Source: Bacteroidales bacterium | GTDB lineage: Bacteria > Bacteroidota > Bacteroidia > Bacteroidales > UBA932 | DNA length: 48,454 nt | Reading direction: 5' to 3' | Assembly (NCBI GenBank): GCA_017625725.1 | Contig: JAGAKH010000087.1 | Location: 1-48,454, forward strand | In this document: one piece after another, positions 8,428 to 16,600 of the stretch | Layout of the letters: every line of letters starts with the position of its first letter | How positions within the stretch are numbered: position 1 is the stretch's first letter | Made by a program: the position numbers and the translations under genes | Notes under the pieces: model-generated | The model's input: only the letters and a program-made list of their open reading frames with translations | Databases searched by the model: none | What the model was told of the DNA's origin: nothing

Positions 8428-9867
8428 CTATTCAATTACCGTACGGACAGCCGCACGCATTCCTTCCTTCTGAATGAGGTCAAGATCAGCGGCAAGCAGG
8501 TCAGTAAGTCCCGCAATCGCATTAAGGTTCTCTCCCCAGATGAATTCTGCTGCAAGAACACCTTCAGCGACCTTTCTTACATCTCCACATTCCCAAAGTT
8601 CCTTCAAAAGGGCAATGATTGCTGAATCATCGTTAGGAACGATCTCTACATCTCCCCTCTTGCCTCCCTTATAATATGTAATGATGGCAGCAAGACCAAG
8701 GACAAGTCCCTTTGGAAGTTCACCCTTACGTTCAAGATATGTCTTTAATCCAGGAAGGTCACGGGTCTTGTATTTAGGGAATGAATTCAGCATGATGCTG
8801 GTGACGAAATGCTTGACGAATGGATTGACAAAACGTTCGATCACCGAATCCGCGAAATCCTGCAGTTCCTGCTTAGGAAGATTCAGAGTTTCCATAAGCT
8901 CTCCATACATTACCTTCTTCACGAAAAGTCCCGTTTCCGGATCCTCGACACACTCCTTAACTGTGTCAAGACCAGAAAGATAACCTACTGGAGAAAGTAC
9001 GGTATGAGGGCCATTCAAGAGAGTTACTTTTCTTTCATGATATGGGGCTTCGCTTGGAACGAAAAGGACATTGAGGCCTGCCTTGTCTGCAGGGAATTCC
9101 TTTGCCACAGACTCAGGTGCCTCGATAACCCATAGATGGAAGATTTCACCTTTTACCACAAGGTTGTCGCTGAACCCGATTCTCTGATGAATCTGCTCGA
9201 TAGTATCCCTCGGATAGCCAGGAACAATACGGTCAACCAATGTGCAGTACACACCACAAGCTTCTTCGAACCATTTCTTGAACTCATCTCCAAGCTGCCA
9301 TAGTTCGATATACTGATATATACACTTCTTCAGTTCCTTACCGTTCAGGAAGATCAGTTCACACGGAAGGATGATGAATCCCTTAGCAGGATCTCCATTG
9401 AAATGCTGGAATCTGTGATACAGCAGCTGGGTAAGTTTTCCAGGATAAGAAGAGGCAGGCCTGTCTTCAAGTCGGCATGAAGGATCAAAAGCGATTCCTG
9501 CTTCCGTAGTGTTTGATATGATAAAACGGATGTCAGGATTCTCGGCCAATGCAAGATATTCATCAAACTGGGTATATGGATTCAATCCTCCATTGATGAC
9601 ATCTATCATCTGGATAGAATCTACAGCCTCACCCTTATCTATTCCCTGAAGATTGACATGATACAGTCCGTCCTGAGAATTCAGCATATCGACCATACCC
9701 TTGTCTATCGGTTGTACAACAACGACACCGGCATTGAAATCAGTCTTCTGGTTTGTATTCCAGATGATCCAATCCACAAATGCACGAAGGAAATTTCCTT
9801 CACCGAACTGGATTATCTTTGTAGGATACTGATTGGCTTCAGCCGTCTTTCTGTTCAATGGTTCCAT
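8428..9867 (-). CDS. uxaB: Tagaturonate reductase (altronate oxidoreductase)
   Basis: UxaB reduces D-tagaturonate to D-altronate with NADH in the cytoplasm. The 479 residues fit the polyol-specific long-chain dehydrogenase (mannitol dehydrogenase) family: an N-terminal Rossmann region starting IIQFGEGNFLRAFVDW, and a C-terminal catalytic region with the conserved lysine context KVTLLNGPHT near residue 282. Fructuronate reductase (UxuB) is a close relative. The partner altronate dehydratase 2 bases downstream makes UxaB the better call. It is the first gene of the minus-strand operon and diverges from uxaC across a 186-base region containing a long dyad. Confidence 0.9.
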   Translation of the reverse strand: MEPLNRKTAEANQYPTKIIQFGEGNFLRAFVDWIIWNTNQKTDFNAGVVVVQPIDKGMVDMLNSQDGLYHVNLQGIDKGEAVDSIQMIDVINGGLNPYTQFDEYLALAENPDIRFIISNTTEAGIAFDPSCRLEDRPASSYPGKLTQLLYHRFQHFNGDPAKGFIILPCELIFLNGKELKKCIYQYIELWQLGDEFKKWFEEACGVYCTLVDRIVPGYPRDTIEQIHQRIGFSDNLVVKGEIFHLWVIEAPESVAKEFPADKAGLNVLFVPSEAPYHERKVTLLNGPHTVLSPVGYLSGLDTVKECVEDPETGLFVKKVMYGELMETLNLPKQELQDFADSVIERFVNPFVKHFVTSIMLNSFPKYKTRDLPGLKTYLERKGELPKGLVLGLAAIITYYKGGKRGDVEIVPNDDSAIIALLKELWECGDVRKVAEGVLAAEFIWGENLNAIAGLTDLLAADLDLIQKEGMRAAVRTVIE

Positions 9868-9933
9868 AGTGATTAGATTATATGATTATACTTATAATAT
9901 CTTGTTTACAGCGGCTCTGAGAGTTATTTTTCA

Positions 9934-9941
9934 CAAATATA
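9934..9941 (-). promoter_or_regulatory. Candidate -7 element for uxaBA
   Basis: The minus strand reads TATATTTG here, matching TAnnTTTG, 66 bases upstream of the uxaB start. It directly abuts the dyad at 9942-9973. The -33 position reads GTG rather than TTG, so the promoter looks weak or activator-dependent. Confidence 0.5.
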
Positions 9942-9973
9942 TAAAATTTCCGTGTCCGTTCACGGAAATTTTA
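9942..9973. promoter_or_regulatory. Perfect 13-bp dyad between uxaB and uxaC, candidate operator
   Basis: The arm TAAAATTTCCGTG (9942-9954) is exactly complementary to CACGGAAATTTTA (9961-9973) across a 6-base spacer. Both flanking genes point away, so a terminator role is unlikely. The dyad covers the spacer between the -33 and -7 positions for uxaBA and sits just before a TATATTTA (9975-9982) that could serve uxaC. A dimeric sugar-acid regulator such as a LacI- or GntR-type protein is an inference; none is encoded nearby. Confidence 0.6.
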
Positions 9974-10053
9974 GTATATTTATCCCCAGTTGATAATTTT
10001 TCAAAGATTTTTGGAAGATTGTCTTATTTAGCAAACATTAAATAACTGATAAT

Positions 10054-11505
10054 ATGGACTTCTTATCAAAAGTAAAGGAAAACATCGACGGTTTGACAGG
10101 AAACCGCCCTTTCATCCACGATGATTTCATGCTCACCAATGATTTTGCCCGTGAGCTGTACCATGAGAGTGCAGAGAAGATGCCTATCATCGACTATCAC
10201 TGCCACCTTGTACCGAAAATGATTGCTGACAACTACCAGTTCAAGGACCTTACGGAAGTCTGGCTTGGAGGTGACCATTATAAATGGAGAGCGATGAGAG
10301 GAAACGGAGTACCTGAGGAATTCATCACAGGTGCACGCGGTAGCTATGAAAAATTCGAAAAATGGGCAGAGACTGTTCCTTATACAATGAGGAATCCTCT
10401 CTATCACTGGACCCATCTTGAACTTGCAAGAGTATTCGGTGTATATGATCTTCTGAGCCCTAAGACCGCACGTGCCATCTATGACGAATGTTCGGCAAAG
10501 CTTCAGACAGAAGAGTTCCGCGGACAGGAACTGATGAAGAGATTCAACGTAAAGGTAGTCTGCACGACAGATGACCCGGCAGATACTTTGGAATTCCATA
10601 AGAAGATCAATGAGAATCCTTTTGGAGTCAAGGTCCTTCCGGCATGGAGACCGGACAAGGCTATGGTAATTGAAAAGCCGGAGCAGTACAAGGAATATAT
10701 CAAGAAGCTCGGCTGGGTATCAGGCATGGAAATCAACAATTACCAGGACCTTCTGGACGCACTTCAGAAACGCCACGACTTCTTCCATGAAATGGGAAGC
10801 CGCCTTTCCGACCACGGTCTGGAGACCTTCTACGCTGAGGATTTTGAGATGGATGAAATCGACAAGATCTTCCGCAACACACTCAAAGGAAAGAAACCGA
10901 CCAAAGAAGAGGTCCTCAAGTTCAGAAGTGCGATTCTGCTTGATTTCGCACGTATGGATCATGCCAAAGGCTGGGCTCAGCAGTTCCATATCGGAGCGAT
11001 CCGAGACAACAACACAAGGATGTTCGACATCCTCGGACCGGACACTGGATATGACGCGATCCACGACGTACAGTGTGCTGCAGCAGGCCACAAGTTCCTC
11101 AACAAGCTCGCCATGGAGGACAAACTCACCAAGACAATCCTCTATAACCTCAACCCGAAGGATAATGAAGTCCTCGCCACAATGGCATATACATTCAACG
11201 ACGGCACATGCCCTGGCAAGATTCAGTTAGGATCCGGCTGGTGGTTCCTCGATCAGGAGGACGGTATGAGAAAACAGATGAATGCCTTATCGTCGCTCGG
11301 ACTGCTCAGCAGATTTGTCGGAATGCTTACTGACTCACGCAGTTTCCTCTCTTATCCTCGCCACGAATATTTCCGCCGCATCCTCTGCAGCGTAATCGGT
11401 GAAGATCTTGAAAAGGGTAAGCTTCCTAAGAGCGAGATGGAATTCCTGCACCAGATGGTCAAGGACATTTCATATAACAATGCCGACAGATACTTCAACT
11501 TCTAA
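10054..11505 (+). CDS. uxaC: Glucuronate/galacturonate isomerase
   Basis: UxaC interconverts D-glucuronate with D-fructuronate and D-galacturonate with D-tagaturonate, the entry step of hexuronate catabolism. The 483-residue length fits the family, an amidohydrolase-superfamily TIM barrel. The metal motif IDYHCHL carries His49 and His51, and characteristic segments such as DHAKGWAQQFHIGAIRDNNTR are split across the C-terminal half, with GSGWWFLD near residue 392. It is transcribed divergently from uxaBA and followed by a strong terminator, so it forms a single-gene unit. It probably shares control with uxaBA through the dyad at 9942-9973. Confidence 0.95.
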   Translation: MDFLSKVKENIDGLTGNRPFIHDDFMLTNDFARELYHESAEKMPIIDYHCHLVPKMIADNYQFKDLTEVWLGGDHYKWRAMRGNGVPEEFITGARGSYEKFEKWAETVPYTMRNPLYHWTHLELARVFGVYDLLSPKTARAIYDECSAKLQTEEFRGQELMKRFNVKVVCTTDDPADTLEFHKKINENPFGVKVLPAWRPDKAMVIEKPEQYKEYIKKLGWVSGMEINNYQDLLDALQKRHDFFHEMGSRLSDHGLETFYAEDFEMDEIDKIFRNTLKGKKPTKEEVLKFRSAILLDFARMDHAKGWAQQFHIGAIRDNNTRMFDILGPDTGYDAIHDVQCAAAGHKFLNKLAMEDKLTKTILYNLNPKDNEVLATMAYTFNDGTCPGKIQLGSGWWFLDQEDGMRKQMNALSSLGLLSRFVGMLTDSRSFLSYPRHEYFRRILCSVIGEDLEKGKLPKSEMEFLHQMVKDISYNNADRYFNF

Positions 11506-11508
11506 ATT

Positions 11509-11549
11509 AAACTAAACGGCCTGCTCCAGTTGAGCAGGCCGCTTAGTTT
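11509..11549. terminator. Bidirectional terminator between uxaC and the esterase gene
   Basis: CGGCCTGCTC (517-526 of the 11-kb block, i.e. 11517-11526) pairs with GAGCAGGCCG (11532-11541), and an outer AAACTAA/TTAGTTT stem extends it. T-rich tracts follow on both strands. The convergent genes uxaC (stop 11505) and the esterase (stop 11548) flank it, and the outer stem contains the esterase stop codon. Confidence 0.88.
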
Positions 11550-12684
11550 AATTATGTTTCAGATTCGAGTCAAGAAAATCTGTGATAAAGGACTGTACAT
11601 CCTTTCCACAATGATGTCCGCCATCAAAGAAGACTGTCTGCAAGGGCTCAAATGGAGGTTCCATGTATTTCCCTGCACGCCTGTTATAGTCGGAATAATG
11701 ATTCTGAAGCTTTCCGAAAGCAATCTGCACCCTGTCGACCGGGAAAAGGTGATCTGCTGTTCCGCTCATAAAAAGCATAGGTTTAGGGCAAAGATAACTG
11801 CCGATATCACCGAAATCCATCCTGTCACGCATCGGCTGTATCCTCATGGACAGATCTGATGCATTATCGGCATCATAGCCTTCAAGAGTAGTCATCCATG
11901 ATAATGCCACCCCACACTTCACATCCTTACAGAAGGCCGACAGCAACCAGCAGCGATGTGCCCCCATAGAGAATCCGAAGGCACCGATATTCCTTTTGTC
12001 TACAAAAGGAAGCTTTTCAAGAAGTCTGACAGATGCTATATCATCCTTGAGTATCCTCTCAGCCCATATATCGCCAAGCATACGGATGGAATCATATACC
12101 TCCTTCTGCCCATCATAGACCTGTCTCTTGATTGTTTTCAGCTGTTTCCTGTCGGTAGCCGACAATTCCTTACTGCCCGTAAAAGACATTTCGGACCATT
12201 TCTGAGCAGCCTCGGAAGACCGTTCACCCCAATACAGGGCGTCGGTCACAAGAACCACATATCCCAATGATGCCAGGGAATCAGCCATATGGACACCATC
12301 GAAATACTTCCCCACCCATTGGAGGGAAGAACGGAAGACATGGTCATCCACACCATCCGGCAGTGCGGCAGGAAGTGGCCTGACCAGTTTTTCCTTACCT
12401 ATATCAAAACGTGCCCCGTGATCATGGAGCATCACTATTGCCGGACATCTGTTAATAAAAGATGCGGCATCAGGAACGAGAAGATATGCTCTTATACGTT
12501 CCTGATCCGCATTGAATTCTATCAATCTGCATTCGTAACCTTCACGCTGTTCAACATATAGTTTCCTGACCCTTGTAGAAGTGGCCTTTCCAAGATCCGG
12601 AACATAGAATTCACCATCCTGTCCGAATGAAAGGCAAGGCAGAAATATGCACAACAGCACAACAAGTAGTCTGCAGACATTCAT
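11548..12684 (-). CDS. Secreted alpha/beta hydrolase (dienelactone hydrolase/acetyl esterase-like)
   Basis: The 378-residue protein has a signal peptide (about 1-21, ending LSFGQ) and an alpha/beta hydrolase fold. The likely catalytic triad is Ser239 in GFSMGA, Asp311 in GTADHLF and His357 or His358 in GGHHCG, with an HDHG segment near residue 88 that could form the oxyanion region. Family relatives in Bacteroidetes remove acetyl or methyl groups from plant polysaccharides. The nearby uronate genes fit that idea but do not prove it. It starts 15 bases after ettA on the same strand and ends in a shared terminator. Substrate is not determined. Confidence 0.75.
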   Translation of the reverse strand: MNVCRLLVVLLCIFLPCLSFGQDGEFYVPDLGKATSTRVRKLYVEQREGYECRLIEFNADQERIRAYLLVPDAASFINRCPAIVMLHDHGARFDIGKEKLVRPLPAALPDGVDDHVFRSSLQWVGKYFDGVHMADSLASLGYVVLVTDALYWGERSSEAAQKWSEMSFTGSKELSATDRKQLKTIKRQVYDGQKEVYDSIRMLGDIWAERILKDDIASVRLLEKLPFVDKRNIGAFGFSMGAHRCWLLSAFCKDVKCGVALSWMTTLEGYDADNASDLSMRIQPMRDRMDFGDIGSYLCPKPMLFMSGTADHLFPVDRVQIAFGKLQNHYSDYNRRAGKYMEPPFEPLQTVFFDGGHHCGKDVQSFITDFLDSNLKHN

Positions 12685-12699
12685 TTCAGAGGAAATTCT

Positions 12700-14379
12700 C
12701 TATTCAGCCATCAGTTTCTTGTACTTGAACCTCTTAGGCTCATCATTTCCGAGACGACGTTTCTTGTTTTCCTCATATTCGGAATATGTACCTTCGAAGA
12801 AGTAGACCTGAGAGTCACCCTCGAATGCCAGAATATGGGTAGCGATTCGGTCAAGGAACCAACGGTCGTGGGAAATCACAACGGCACAGCCCGCGAAATT
12901 CTCAAGACCTTCCTCCAATGCACGGATAGTGTTTACATCCACATCATTGGTCGGCTCGTCAAGAAGGAGTACATTACCCTCATCCTTCAACGTCAGAGCA
13001 AGATGGAGACGGTTTCTCTCACCACCTGAAAGAATACCGCAGAGCTTTTCCTGATCTGCACCTGAGAAATTGAAGCGGGACACATATGCCCTGGCGTTCA
13101 CTTCACGCTTGCCCAACTTGACAAACTCGGAATTCTCTGCAATAGTCTCATACACCGTCTTGTCAGGATCGATGCTTCTATGCTGCTGGTCGACATATGC
13201 CAGCTTCACAGTCTCACCTATGGTAATCTCACCTGTATCAGGAGTATCAAGTCCCATGATAAGACGGAAAAGAGTGGTCTTGCCGGCTCCATTAGGTCCT
13301 ATGATACCTACAATTCCTGCAGGAGGAAGCACGAAGTTCAGATTCTCATATAGAAGCTTGTCTCCATAGCCTTTTGATACATTCTTGAACTCGATGACCT
13401 TATTACCGAGTCTAGGACCGTTTGGAATGAAGATTTCAAGATTTGCTTCCTTTTCACGTCCGTCATCAGCTGCAAGCTTTTCGTATGCTCCCAGACGGGC
13501 CTTTGACTTGGCATGACGGGCCTTCGGTGCCATCCTTACCCATTCCAGCTCACGTTCCAAAGCCTTCCTTCTCTTGCTTTCCTGTTTTTCCTCCTGTGCA
13601 AGACGTGTACTCTTCTGGTCAAGCCATGAAGAATAGTTTCCTTTCCAAGGAATACCCTCTCCCCTGTCAAGCTCCAGGATCCATCCGGCAACATTATCAA
13701 GGAAATAACGGTCATGCGTAACAGCAATTACAGTACCCTTGTACTGCTGCAGATGGGCCTCGAGCCACTGGATACTCTCGGTATCAAGATGGTTGGTAGG
13801 CTCATCAAGAAGAAGGACATCCGGCTGTCTGAGAAGAAGGCGGCAAAGAGCTACACGACGGCGTTCTCCACCACTCAAAGTCGACACTTTAGCATCAGAA
13901 GGAGGGCACTGAAGAGCATCCATAGCTCTTTCCAGCTTTGAATCTATTTCCCATCCTCCGCAGTTTTCGATCTTCTCGGTAAGTTCTCCCTGGCGTTCTA
14001 TCAATGCTGCCATCTCATCATCTGACATAGGCTCGCAGAACTTCAAGTTCACTTCCTCATACTCCTTGAGGATATCCATCACTTCCTGGACTCCTTCCTG
14101 GACAACCTCTATCACGGTCTTTTCAGGATCCATCTGAGGTTCCTGTTCAAGATATCCTACAGAGTAGCCTGGAGCCCATACAACCTCACCCTGATATCCG
14201 GTCTCGATTCCGGCGATGATCTTCATAAGAGTAGACTTTCCGGCTCCGTTCAATCCGACAATACCGATCTTGGCACCATAAAAGAAGGAAAGATATATAT
14301 CCTTAAGAATGACCCTGTTATTATGCGGGAGGATCTTGCCCACACCGTTCATTGAAAAAATAATCTTCTCGTCTGCCAT
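12700..14379 (-). CDS. ettA: Energy-dependent translational throttle protein EttA (ABC-F)
   Basis: EttA is a soluble ABC-F ATPase that binds the ribosomal E site and gates entry into elongation according to ATP/ADP status. The 559 residues contain two nucleotide-binding domains: Walker A GLNGAGKST at 42-50 with LSGGERRRVALCR and LLLDEPTNHLD, then a charged linker (about 240-310) and a second domain with GPNGAGKTT, LSGGERNR and LLLDEPTNDVD. There is no transmembrane region, and length fits EttA. It has its own promoter overlapping the end of the upstream regulator gene. An esterase gene follows after 15 bases, an unusual partner. Confidence 0.93.
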   Translation of the reverse strand: MADEKIIFSMNGVGKILPHNNRVILKDIYLSFFYGAKIGIVGLNGAGKSTLMKIIAGIETGYQGEVVWAPGYSVGYLEQEPQMDPEKTVIEVVQEGVQEVMDILKEYEEVNLKFCEPMSDDEMAALIERQGELTEKIENCGGWEIDSKLERAMDALQCPPSDAKVSTLSGGERRRVALCRLLLRQPDVLLLDEPTNHLDTESIQWLEAHLQQYKGTVIAVTHDRYFLDNVAGWILELDRGEGIPWKGNYSSWLDQKSTRLAQEEKQESKRRKALERELEWVRMAPKARHAKSKARLGAYEKLAADDGREKEANLEIFIPNGPRLGNKVIEFKNVSKGYGDKLLYENLNFVLPPAGIVGIIGPNGAGKTTLFRLIMGLDTPDTGEITIGETVKLAYVDQQHRSIDPDKTVYETIAENSEFVKLGKREVNARAYVSRFNFSGADQEKLCGILSGGERNRLHLALTLKDEGNVLLLDEPTNDVDVNTIRALEEGLENFAGCAVVISHDRWFLDRIATHILAFEGDSQVYFFEGTYSEYEENKKRRLGNDEPKRFKYKKLMAE

Positions 14380-14395
14380 ATTATTCAGTTTTGCA

Positions 14396-14426
14396 CAAAG
14401 ATAAGGTTAGAGATCCGATTACACAA
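14396..14426 (-). promoter_or_regulatory. Promoter of ettA
   Basis: On the minus strand a TTG (complement of 14424-14426) is followed by 20 bases and then TATCTTTG (complement of 14396-14403), close to the Bacteroidetes consensus. It lies in the gap between the AraC-type regulator stop and the ettA start, so ettA need not depend on the upstream gene. Confidence 0.65.
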
Positions 14427-14427
14427 C

Positions 14428-15510
14428 TTATTTTTTTCTCTTTCGTCTCTCACGCCTGCACCAGTCACTAGGGTTCTCCTTCATGAAGAGTCTGAAGGCC
14501 ATATTGAAAGAGACGACAGAATTGAATCCGCTAAGTGCCGCAAGTTCAGAAATCTTCAGATTATCATTATTCCTGAAAGACTCAACGGCAAACATGATTC
14601 TGTAATAGTTTACAAACTGACAGAAATTTCTTCCCGTATATTGACTTATAGCCCGTGATATGTAGACTTTATTGGAATATACCACAGAAACCACTTCATT
14701 AATCGTCAGTTCACTGCTCAGATACGGCTTCTCATTCTCGAAATACTGCACGACTCTCTCATAAACCTCCTTATAGACGGCATCCATCTTAGACGATTCA
14801 TTCGGTATCTCCATCCTGGACACCTTCATCGACTCGACGATCCGTCTTTCATGCTTAGGACAAAGTACAAAGACCGATCCGCAGGCAAGCCTGTATGTGA
14901 GAGAAGCAGCCATCATTGCCAGAAGGAGAGGAAAGGGAATGAGAATGCCGTGAGGAAGGTTTTCAAAGACAGAAATATATGCAAGCATAATCAGCTGCAA
15001 CGATATTATATAAAAGGTATCCACGCCAAGACATAGCCATGACCATACAGAAGAGTTCTGCATGACAGAATGGACATCATATATCTTCTTTCCGAAACAA
15101 TATAGAAATATGGACGAGATCAGGACCACATTCAATATCGTACCATAGACATAGTATCTGCATCCCGGAATTGGAAGCACATTGAAATGACAAAGGAGAT
15201 TACGCACTGCTGACATTACAAGCATGACGAGAATGCCATATGACAGATAATCCGTAAACGGTTCCTTGCAAATAGGAGAAGATATAAGAATAAGAGGAAC
15301 CAAGGCCAGAGTCATATAAAACATATATCTGACAGGGACTTCTCCGGGAAGGGCGATATCAGACATAAACAACAATACAAGGGAGAGCATCAGGCATGAA
15401 GCCATCCTCATCCGAGGATCAGCTAAAGCAGCATATCTTTTGATTCTGTAAACAATGAAGACAAGCGAAACGGACAATAGAAGCAAAATTAAAAAAGTTA
15501 AGAAAATCAT
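14428..15510 (-). CDS. Membrane-anchored AraC-family transcriptional regulator
   Basis: The N-terminal 200 or so residues of this 360-residue protein are very hydrophobic, with about six or seven predicted membrane helices. The C-terminal part (about 250-355) is an AraC/XylS-type double helix-turn-helix, with NKVYISRAISQYTG and the signature LKISELAALSGFNSVVSFN followed by FRLFMKENPSDW. Such proteins presumably read a signal at the membrane and act on nearby DNA; the signal is unknown. A candidate -7 element and a 12-bp hairpin lie just upstream. It could control the ettA-esterase or yitT neighbours, but nothing in the sequence decides this. Confidence 0.82.
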   Translation of the reverse strand: MIFLTFLILLLLSVSLVFIVYRIKRYAALADPRMRMASCLMLSLVLLFMSDIALPGEVPVRYMFYMTLALVPLILISSPICKEPFTDYLSYGILVMLVMSAVRNLLCHFNVLPIPGCRYYVYGTILNVVLISSIFLYCFGKKIYDVHSVMQNSSVWSWLCLGVDTFYIISLQLIMLAYISVFENLPHGILIPFPLLLAMMAASLTYRLACGSVFVLCPKHERRIVESMKVSRMEIPNESSKMDAVYKEVYERVVQYFENEKPYLSSELTINEVVSVVYSNKVYISRAISQYTGRNFCQFVNYYRIMFAVESFRNNDNLKISELAALSGFNSVVSFNMAFRLFMKENPSDWCRRERRKRKK

Positions 15511-15546
15511 TTCAAAAACGGTTAGGTGTTAAACAATCCAATAAGA

Positions 15547-15554
15547 CAAAATTA
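15547..15554 (-). promoter_or_regulatory. Candidate -7 element of the AraC-type regulator gene
   Basis: The minus strand reads TAATTTTG, matching TAnnTTTG, 36 bases upstream of the ATG at 15510. The nearest TTG is 16 bases upstream instead of about 19, inside the hairpin at 15561-15592. Confidence 0.45.
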
Positions 15555-15560
15555 TACAAT

Positions 15561-15592
15561 GTCCCCCTTTCAAGATATCCTGAAAGGGGGAC
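15561..15592. terminator. 12-bp hairpin after the leuS-yitT operon
   Basis: GTCCCCCTTTCA (15561-15572) pairs perfectly with its complement at 15581-15592 around an 8-base loop. It lies 42 bases after the stop codon of the last yitT gene and is followed on the minus strand by ATTGTATAATTTTG. It is best read as that operon's terminator. It also covers the -33 region of the next gene, so a regulatory role is possible. Confidence 0.6.
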
Positions 15593-15634
15593 ATTCATCT
15601 ATATTTTTCTTTTTTTTATAGTTTTTTCTTTTTT

Positions 15635-16576
15635 TTAAGATTTCTTGGCATCTGTCTTGACTTTTATAGTATCAAATCCTTCACCATATACTCCCATTAC
15701 AGACGATACCGAGAGGAAAGCTGTGGGATCGATAGTCTTGACATATCGTAAAAGGACATTCAGATCGGTCTTTCTGGTCACTACCATGACGATATTCCGG
15801 TCTGTTTTTGAGAACCATCCTTTCGCAGGTATTATCGTTACCCCTCTTTTCATGTCGTAAGCAATGGCATCGGCTATCTCCTGATACTTATTTGTAAATA
15901 TAAACGCCTGCACCGATTGCTTCGATCCAGAGAGATACAGGTCGATAGCATATCCGCTTACGGTCACCTGAACAAGACCATACACGGCAATGGCAAGCTT
16001 ATCTGGGAAACTTACCAGATCACCTGTTTCCGTATATGAAGGGAAAAGCATTGAAGAAAGGATGATCATCACATCTATTATAAGTATCACCCTTCCTGGA
16101 GAGGCATTCTTAAACTTGCACCATATCAATGCGATTATATCTGTTCCGCCGGAGCTTCCTCCCTGAGAGATTGACAAGCCTATTCCTACACCTGACATTA
16201 CACCGCCCAGAAGGGTACATAGCATCTTCCCGTTTGACATGGCAAAAGCATTGATGAAATCAACCGGTACAACTGCCGGCATGACATTCAACAGAAGCGA
16301 AGTAATGACAATTGCATATACCGTCTTCCATCCGAATCCTGTACCCAATATCTTGATCGCAATCAAAAGCAGAATAACATTTATAACGAAATAGGAATAT
16401 CCCATCGGAATATTCGTAGCATAGTAGAGAATAGCAGAAAAACCAGAGACTCCACCACCCACGAGGTTATTCGGGATAAGGAATATAGTCCAGCCAAGAG
16501 CGTATAACAGCAATCCTAAAGAAATTAAGGAATACTCTTTGATTGTCCTCCAGACAGATGTCTTTAAAAGTTCCAT
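15635..16576 (-). CDS. YitT family membrane protein (second copy)
   Basis: This 313-residue protein has five or six hydrophobic helices in the first 200 residues (DUF161/YitT membrane domain) and a soluble C-terminal DUF2179 domain (about 220-305). The conserved motif QGGSSGGTDIIALI lies near residue 138. Family function is poorly defined. It follows a paralogue by 24 bases, and both lie downstream of leuS. The two share the motif order GGSSGGTDIIA then SPGRV, so the pair probably arose by tandem duplication. It is the last gene of the five-gene run. Confidence 0.85.
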   Translation of the reverse strand: MELLKTSVWRTIKEYSLISLGLLLYALGWTIFLIPNNLVGGGVSGFSAILYYATNIPMGYSYFVINVILLLIAIKILGTGFGWKTVYAIVITSLLLNVMPAVVPVDFINAFAMSNGKMLCTLLGGVMSGVGIGLSISQGGSSGGTDIIALIWCKFKNASPGRVILIIDVMIILSSMLFPSYTETGDLVSFPDKLAIAVYGLVQVTVSGYAIDLYLSGSKQSVQAFIFTNKYQEIADAIAYDMKRGVTIIPAKGWFSKTDRNIVMVVTRKTDLNVLLRYVKTIDPTAFLSVSSVMGVYGEGFDTIKVKTDAKKS

Positions 16577-16600
16577 TTTACAACTTATCTTTCTAAAAAT

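Noticed and set aside
15604-15640. Long T-rich tract next to the second yitT stop codon, possible phase-variable or terminator tract
   Set aside because: On the coding strand it is A-rich and lies before the hairpin, so it does not act as a terminator tail, and it is interrupted several times.
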